This document shows, in pieces, positions 59,301 through 64,000 of a stretch of DNA of 64,000 nucleotides (position 1 is its first letter; each line of letters begins with the position of its first letter). A model generated the notes under the pieces. That model was given only the letters and a program-made list of their open reading frames with translations. It ran no database searches and had not been told where the DNA came from. Origin of the DNA: CAWCUU01 sp963798855 (GTDB lineage: Bacteria > Gemmatimonadota > Gemmatimonadetes > Longimicrobiales > RSA9); assembly GCA_963798855.1 (NCBI GenBank), contig CAWCUU010000002.1, positions 1,860,001 through 1,924,000 of the forward strand, read 5' to 3'. Both the position numbers and the translations under genes were made by a program.

Positions 59301-60403
59301 GCACGGTACCGGCCCCGGCCGCGACGGAGCAGAGCCACATCAATCTGCGCGCGCTGCTCGAGGAGATGCTGACCCGCGGCGCCAGCGACCTGCACATCAC
59401 CGCCGGCGACAACCCGAAGCTGCGCATCGACGGACACCTCATCGACACCGGCGACCGTCGCCTCGCGCCGAAGGACACGCTGCAGATCGCCTATTCGATC
59501 CTGACCGAGAACCAGAAGAAGCGCTTCGAGCAGGAGGACGAGCTCGACTTCTCCTTCGGCATCCAGAACCTGGCCCGCTTCCGCGGCAACGTCTACCGCC
59601 AGCGCGGCTGCGTCGCCATGGCGATCCGCGTGATCCCCTTCGAGATCCGCAACTTCGACCAGCTCGGCCTGCCGCCCATCGTCTCCAAGCTCTCCGAGAA
59701 GCCGCGCGGCCTCGTGCTCGTGACCGGCCCCACCGGCTCCGGCAAGAGCACGACGCTCGCCGCCATGATCGACAAGATCAACCGCGAGGAGCACGGCCAC
59801 ATCCTCACCATCGAGGACCCGATCGAGTTCGTGCACCGCCACCAGGGCTGCATCGTCAACCAGCGCGAGGTCGGCGCCGACACCAGGAGCTTCACCGCCG
59901 CGCTCAAGTACGCGCTGCGCCAGGACCCGGATGTCGTGCTGATCGGCGAGATGCGCGACCTCGAGACCATCTCCGCCGCGCTCACCATCGCCGAGACCGG
60001 CCACCTCGCCTTCGCCACGCTGCACACCAACTCCGCGGCCGAGACGATCAACCGCATCATCGACGTCTTTCCGTCGCACCAGCAGTCCCAGGTGCGCGCG
60101 CAGCTCGCGTTCGTCCTCGAAGGCGTCGTCACGCAGACGCTCGTGCCCCGCGCCAACGGCAGCGGCCGCGTCGCCGCCGTCGAGATCATGGTCTGCACCC
60201 CCGCGATCCGCGCCTGCATCCGCGACGACAAGGTGCACCAGATCTACTCGATCATGCAGGCCGGCAAGAAGTTCGGCATGCTGACGCTCAACGACAGCCT
60301 CTACCAGCTGATCCTGCAGGGCGAGATCGCGCTCGAGGAGGCCGTCAAGCTGACCAGCGAGCCGAACGAGCTGCTGCGCATGACCGGCCAGAAGACGGAC
60401 TGA
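59297..60403 (+). CDS. pilT: Type IV pilus retraction ATPase PilT
   Basis: 368 residues from ATG 59297, with AAGGAG upstream inside pilB. It powers pilus retraction, needed for twitching and DNA uptake. Features: N-terminal PAS-like domain (LLEEMLTRGASDLHITAGDNPKLRIDG), Walker A GPTGSGKST (144-152), Asp box TIEDPIEFVH, Walker B VVLIGEMRDLETISAAL, His box FATLHTN, and the PilT-specific AIRACIRDDKVHQI...MLTLNDSLYQL C-terminal segment. No tetracysteine site, as expected for PilT. Confidence 0.95.
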   Translation: MSTVPAPAATEQSHINLRALLEEMLTRGASDLHITAGDNPKLRIDGHLIDTGDRRLAPKDTLQIAYSILTENQKKRFEQEDELDFSFGIQNLARFRGNVYRQRGCVAMAIRVIPFEIRNFDQLGLPPIVSKLSEKPRGLVLVTGPTGSGKSTTLAAMIDKINREEHGHILTIEDPIEFVHRHQGCIVNQREVGADTRSFTAALKYALRQDPDVVLIGEMRDLETISAALTIAETGHLAFATLHTNSAAETINRIIDVFPSHQQSQVRAQLAFVLEGVVTQTLVPRANGSGRVAAVEIMVCTPAIRACIRDDKVHQIYSIMQAGKKFGMLTLNDSLYQLILQGEIALEEAVKLTSEPNELLRMTGQKTD

Positions 60404-60436
60404 GTCGCATGAGGATCGAAGGGGGGAGGGGGAAAT

Positions 60437-60672
60437 CTTGACACGGAGCACACGGAGCAGCGGAGCGCTCGGAGGCCGGCCGCGACGCGCGAGACGGCGG
60501 CCCGGCCCGGCCGACGTCCATGATTTTGTCTTTTGTAGCTCGCGTAGCCTGCGAAGCCACGCTCATCGTCCCGGCGTCGCGCTCCCCGCTCCGCGCCCTC
60601 CGCCCCTCCGCGCCCTCCGTGTCAAGCCGTTCTCCGCTGTCTCCGCTATCTCCGCTCTCTCAGGGGTAGACG
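60437..60672. repeat. Inverted CACGGAG / CTCCGTG block between pilT and pilC
   Basis: CTTGACACGGAG (60437-60448) is perfectly complementary to CTCCGTGTCAAG (60615-60626). The left side continues with CACACGGAGCAGCGGAG and the right with CTCCGCTGTCTCCGCTATCTCCGC. The centre (60480-60595) holds no gene but an AT-richer TGATTTTGTCTTTTG stretch. It splits an otherwise tight pil operon. Confidence 0.8.
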
Positions 60673-61881
60673 ATGCCCACGTTCAGCTATAGCGCCCGCA
60701 CCATCGCCGGCGAGCTGCAGAACGGCGAGCTCGAGCTGACGACCCGCGACGAGGTCGTCGGCCACCTGCGCAAGCTGCGCCTCATCCCCGTCAAGATCGA
60801 GGAGAAGAAGAAGTCCGCGCTGAACATGGACATCACGTTCGGCACGGGCATCGCCACGCGCGACATCGTCGTCTTCACGCGCCAGTTCGCGACCATGATC
60901 AACTCGGGGCTGCCGCTCGTGCAGAGCCTCGACATCCTCGCCAAGCAGTCCGAGAACAAGTTCCTCGTCAAGGTCGTCGAGCGGGTGCTGCACGACGTCG
61001 AGTCCGGCAACACGCTCGCCGACGCCATGGCCGCGCACCCGAAGGTCTTCACCGACCTCTTCACGAACATGGTCGCGGCCGGCGAGTCCGGCGGCATCCT
61101 CGACGTCATCCTGATCCGTCTCGCCACCTTCCTCGAGAAGAGCGACGCGCTCAAGCGCAAGATCAAGGGCGCGATGATCTACCCCGCCGTCATCTTCGGC
61201 GTGGCCATCTGCGCCGTCGCGACGCTGCTCATCTTCGTGATCCCGACGTTCCAGAAGATGTTCGCCGAGGCCGGCGTGCCGCTGCCCATGCCGACCCGGA
61301 TCGTGATCGGCCTGAGCGCGCTGCTGAAGGGCTACTGGTGGGCGTTCGTCGCGAGCATCGCCGGCGCCGTCGTCGGCCTGCGCTTCTACTACAAGACCGA
61401 CCCCGGCCACCTCCAGATCGACCGGCTGCTGCTGCACATCCCCGTGATGGGCAACCTGCTGCGCAAGAGCGCCGTCTCCCGCTTCACCCGCACGCTCGGC
61501 ACCCTCGTCTCCTCCGGCGTCTCGATCCTCGAAGGCCTCGAGATCACCGCCAAGACCGCCGGCAACCGCGTCATCCACGACGCCGTCATGCAGTCGCGCG
61601 CCAGCATCGCCGGCGGCGAGACCATCTCCGAGCCCCTCCGGAAGAGCGGCGTCTTCCCACCCATGGTCGTCTCCATGATCAACGTCGGCGAGCAGACCGG
61701 CGGCCTCGACGAGATGCTCTCCAAGATCGCCGACTTCTACGACGAGGAGGTCGACACCGCCGTCGAGGCTCTGCTCAGCGCGCTCGAGCCGATCATGATC
61801 GTCGTGCTGGGGGTGGTCGTCGGGGGGATGATCGTGTCGATGTACCTGCCGATCTTTGATATGATCAACACGGTGAAGTGA
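60673..61881 (+). CDS. pilC: Type IV pilus inner-membrane platform protein PilC
   Basis: 402 residues from ATG 60673. It is the rotary platform between PilB/PilT and the pilins. An N-terminal cytoplasmic segment (FSYSARTIAGELQNGELEL) leads to two T2SSF domains with the conserved FTRQFATMINSGLPLVQSL and FTRTLGTLVSSGVSILEGLEI motifs and GES(G)G / GEQTGGLDEML. Three membrane helices lie near 170-190, 220-240 and 375-395. Pilin and PilM-Q genes are not in the window. A GGCTAGTCA repeat begins six bases after the stop. Confidence 0.95.
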   Translation: MPTFSYSARTIAGELQNGELELTTRDEVVGHLRKLRLIPVKIEEKKKSALNMDITFGTGIATRDIVVFTRQFATMINSGLPLVQSLDILAKQSENKFLVKVVERVLHDVESGNTLADAMAAHPKVFTDLFTNMVAAGESGGILDVILIRLATFLEKSDALKRKIKGAMIYPAVIFGVAICAVATLLIFVIPTFQKMFAEAGVPLPMPTRIVIGLSALLKGYWWAFVASIAGAVVGLRFYYKTDPGHLQIDRLLLHIPVMGNLLRKSAVSRFTRTLGTLVSSGVSILEGLEITAKTAGNRVIHDAVMQSRASIAGGETISEPLRKSGVFPPMVVSMINVGEQTGGLDEMLSKIADFYDEEVDTAVEALLSALEPIMIVVLGVVVGGMIVSMYLPIFDMINTVK

Positions 61882-61884
61882 GGG

Positions 61885-61920
61885 AGGCTAGTCAGGCTAG
61901 GGAGGCTAGTCAGGCTAACA
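61885..61920 (+). repeat. GGCTAGTCA 9-nt repeat after pilC
   Basis: Four units (AGGCTAGTC, AGGCTAGGG, AGGCTAGTC, AGGCTAACA) just after the stop codon, same family as the arrays around the four-helix-bundle gene 38 kb upstream. Confidence 0.85.
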
Positions 61921-62043
61921 GGAGATGTGGGCTTCCTGTGGGCTTACATGGTGTCTCGTAAGTCCTGAGCGGACTCTCTCGTAATTCGTTGCACGCTCTT
62001 TCGTAATTTCGCGGAAGTGGCGGTGCGACAAGGAGATGGACGA

Positions 62044-62083
62044 CGGGGAGGCGGCGGCCGGGAACGGCGCCGCCTCCCCGTTT
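62044..62083 (+). terminator. 13-bp perfect hairpin ahead of hsdM
   Basis: CGGGGAGGCGGCG (62044-62056) pairs with CGCCGCCTCCCCG (62068-62080), followed by TTT. It probably ends pilC transcription. The surrounding gap 61882-62202 holds no gene; 61930-62020 is AT-richer with repeated TCGTAA words, and may carry the hsdM promoter. Confidence 0.65.
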
Positions 62084-62202
62084 CCGTTGCGGGTGTCACA
62101 CGCAGAGGCCATCTTGCCTGCGGCCACGCGAGGACCACCGGTCCCGAACCCCCTACCCGCGTGGCCCGTTCTGCTTCGCACGTATCAAACGAAGGTTGCC
62201 GC

Positions 62203-63765
62203 GTGAGCACCAATATCGCCGATCTCAACAACCGGCTCTGGAGCGCTGCTGACCAGCTCCGGGCCAACTCCAAGCTCCGGTCTTCGGAGTACGGGCCGCC
62301 TGTCCTCGGGCTGATCTTTCTCCGCTACGCCGAGCATCGGTTTCGGAATGCCGACGAGGGGCTATCGAAGAAGGCCCAGGCGGCAGGAAGCAGGAGGAGC
62401 GTCGGCAAGGCTGACTATCAGGCAAGGGGAGTGCTCTACCTACCGGGGGAAGCACGCTTCAGTTCGCTGCTGGAGTTGCCCGAGGGGACGAATCTCGGGA
62501 AGGCGGTGAACGAGGCCATGAAGTTGATCGAGGAGGAGAACCCGGAGCTGAAGGACGTCCTCCCGAAGACCTACCACCGCCTGGAGAACGACACCCTTGC
62601 CGCGCTTCTGAAGACCTTCTCCGGGATCCCGATGGATGTGGAGGGGGATGTCTTCGGGCGGATCTACGAGTACTTCCTCGGCAAGTTTGCAATGTCTGAA
62701 GGTCAGCGAGGCGGCGAGTTCTTCACGCCGACTTCGCTGGTCCGCCTCATGGTCGAGGTGATCGAACCCTTCCACGGCCGAATACTGGACCCGGCGTGTG
62801 GGTCGGGTGGCATGTTCGTGCAAAGTGCCCGATTCGTGGAGAGCTATCAGAAGAGCCCACAATCCGAGATCTCGATCTACGGCCAGGAAAGGGTGGCCGA
62901 GACCGTCCGGCTCTGCCGGATGAACCTCGCCGTGCACGGGCTCTCGGGCGAGATCAAGCAGGCGAACACCTACTACGAGAACGTCCACGACTGCGTGGGC
63001 CGGTTCGACTTCGTGCTCGCCAATCCACCCTTCAATGTGAACGGCGTGGACAAGGAGAAGATCAAGGGCGATCCCAGATACCCGTTCGGAATTCCGCGCC
63101 CAGACAACGCCAACTACCTGTGGATCCAGGAGTTCTTTAGCGCGCTGAACGAACGCGGGCGCGCAGGCTTCGTGATGGCGAACTCTGTCAGCGACGCCCG
63201 AGGCTCCGAGCAGGAGATCAGGCGCCAGCTCATCGAGAGCGGAGCGGTGGACGTGATGATCGCTATCGGGAGCAACTTCTTTCTGAACGTGACGCTCCCG
63301 TGCACCCTCTGGTTTCTCGACAAGGGGAAGCAGGGCGGCCCCCGCGAGGATACGGTGCTATTCATCGACGCGCGGCACGTCTACCGTCAGGTGGACCGCG
63401 CGCACCGCGACTTCAGGCCAGAACAGCTGGAGTTTCTCGCCAACATCGTGCGCCTCTATCGTGGGGAGGAGCCGGAGAGTCGGCACGGTGGCGTGGAACT
63501 GCTCACCGAGCGCTTCGATGAGCGGAGATACAATGATGTGCCGGGCCTCTGCGCGGTGAAGAGCCGCGCAGAGATTGAGGCGCAGGGTTGGAGCCTCAAT
63601 CCGGGCCGCTATGTAGGGGTCAAGGAGAGCGAGGAGGAGGATTTTGACTTCTACGAGCGACTGGAGGGGCTGAACGAAGAGTTGGAGGTCTTGAACGCCG
63701 AGGCGCGGGAATTGGAGGAGCAGATCGCCGAGAACATGGGGCGCGTGCTGGAGGCCGGGGCGTGA
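62203..63765 (+). CDS. hsdM: Type I restriction-modification DNA methyltransferase subunit
   Basis: 520 residues from GTG 62203 (VSTNIADLNNRLWSAADQLR); an upstream frame would run through the terminator hairpin, so I reject it. The HsdM N-terminal helical domain is followed by an N6-adenine methyltransferase domain: motif I DPACGSGGMF (196-205) and motif IV NPPF (Asn274). The C-terminus is a coiled coil (ELEVLNAEARELEEQIAENM) that contacts HsdS. It methylates the host target sequence. Third codon positions have visibly more A/T than upstream genes, suggesting later acquisition. It overlaps hsdS by four bases (GTGA). Confidence 0.95.
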   Translation: MSTNIADLNNRLWSAADQLRANSKLRSSEYGPPVLGLIFLRYAEHRFRNADEGLSKKAQAAGSRRSVGKADYQARGVLYLPGEARFSSLLELPEGTNLGKAVNEAMKLIEEENPELKDVLPKTYHRLENDTLAALLKTFSGIPMDVEGDVFGRIYEYFLGKFAMSEGQRGGEFFTPTSLVRLMVEVIEPFHGRILDPACGSGGMFVQSARFVESYQKSPQSEISIYGQERVAETVRLCRMNLAVHGLSGEIKQANTYYENVHDCVGRFDFVLANPPFNVNGVDKEKIKGDPRYPFGIPRPDNANYLWIQEFFSALNERGRAGFVMANSVSDARGSEQEIRRQLIESGAVDVMIAIGSNFFLNVTLPCTLWFLDKGKQGGPREDTVLFIDARHVYRQVDRAHRDFRPEQLEFLANIVRLYRGEEPESRHGGVELLTERFDERRYNDVPGLCAVKSRAEIEAQGWSLNPGRYVGVKESEEEDFDFYERLEGLNEELEVLNAEARELEEQIAENMGRVLEAGA

Positions 63766-64000
63766 GTCGAGCAGGGGAGTGGCAAGAGACGCGGCTTGGC
63801 GACCACCTCCAGATCAAGCACGGATACGCCTTCAAGGGCGAGTACTTCGCTGATGAGGGACCGTTCATCGTACTAACTCCCGGGAACTTCTTCGACGAAG
63901 GTGGCTTCAAGGCGAAGGACCAGGAGAAGTACTACGTCGGTGAAGTTCCCGACGGCTACATGCTACGAAGAGGCGACCTCCTCGTGGCCATGACCGAGCA
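63762..64000 (+). CDS. hsdS: Type I restriction specificity subunit, 3' end outside window
   Basis: The first 79 residues from GTG 63762 are visible: SRAGEWQETRLGDHLQIKHG, then AFKGEYFADEGPFIVLTPGNFF and GYMLRRGDLLVAMTE. The pattern 'W..x.LGD...I..G.AF....' followed by 'L..GDLLVAMT' is the start of a target-recognition domain of HsdS. It determines which sequence the HsdM/HsdR complex recognises. hsdR must lie further downstream or elsewhere. Confidence 0.9.
   Translation, partial: MSRAGEWQETRLGDHLQIKHGYAFKGEYFADEGPFIVLTPGNFFDEGGFKAKDQEKYYVGEVPDGYMLRRGDLLVAMTE

Noticed and set aside
62017..62202. N-terminal extension of HsdM
   Set aside because: The extension passes through a perfect terminator-like hairpin and is Arg/Gly-rich; family proteins start near TNIADLNNRLW.

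Overview
The window looks like chromosomal DNA of a Gemmatimonadota-type bacterium (inference). It is very GC-rich. It encodes SusC/SusD, SprA, DUF5916, DUF2911 and full-length duplicated ABC permeases of the ADOP type, with LptF/LptG and many lipoproteins pointing to an outer membrane. No rRNA, tRNA, transposase, integrase or CRISPR array was recognised.

Layout. 1-4.6 kb: end of an unknown repeat-tailed protein, a DksA/TraR-like regulator, Xaa-Pro aminopeptidase, RecX and a dimethylargininase. 4.8-17.2 kb: one long operon for a tripartite export system (TolC, HlyD-type adaptor, ATPase, ADOP permease, second ATPase, second ADOP permease) ending in an NtrC-type regulator and NtrY-like kinase. 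17.4-19.8 kb: DUF2911 protein, alpha/beta hydrolase, DUF2188 protein. 20.0-26.4 kb: B12-dependent methionine synthase and a homocysteine methyltransferase/MTHFR fusion, separated by a broken four-helix-bundle gene lying between two inverted arrays of 9-nt repeats. 26.6-31.6 kb: DUF6174 lipoprotein, DUF5916 outer-membrane protein, DapF-like epimerase, PhnB-like protein. 31.6-46.4 kb: a glycan-utilisation locus (SusC, SusD with an inserted PDZ-like domain, orphan plug lipoprotein, GH144-like glucanase, GH3, orphan GH3 C-terminal domain; divergently a GH43-like enzyme, a sodium/solute symporter and a small membrane protein). 46.8-49.3 kb: LptG/LptF. 49.4-57.5 kb: SprA, an M28 glutaminyl-cyclase-like lipoprotein and ComEA. 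57.6-61.9 kb: PilB, PilT, PilC. 62.2 kb to the end: HsdM and the start of HsdS.

How parts fit. Every non-lipoprotein signal peptide I could place has Gln right after the predicted cleavage site (TolC, SusC, SprA, DUF2911, DUF5916, hydrolase). The window also encodes a glutaminyl-cyclase-like enzyme directly behind SprA, so export and N-terminal Gln cyclisation appear linked, as in the Bacteroidetes 'Q-rule'. The glycan locus best fits beta-1,2-glucan use (GH144 endo-acting, GH3 exo-acting, SusCD uptake). ComEA with PilB/T/C suggests type IV pilus-based DNA uptake.

The most unusual layer is repetitive. Coding arrays of mini-hairpins (core GCGAAGC or its complement) have stems that change sequence while staying self-complementary, and they sit in the low-complexity parts of exported proteins. 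Separate 6-, 9- and 14-nt tandem arrays start at or just after stop codons, and some come as inverted pairs. Six apparent +1 frame breaks in five genes plus one in-frame TAG need read-level checking; the uniform +1 direction suggests assembly errors, but this cannot be decided from sequence alone.
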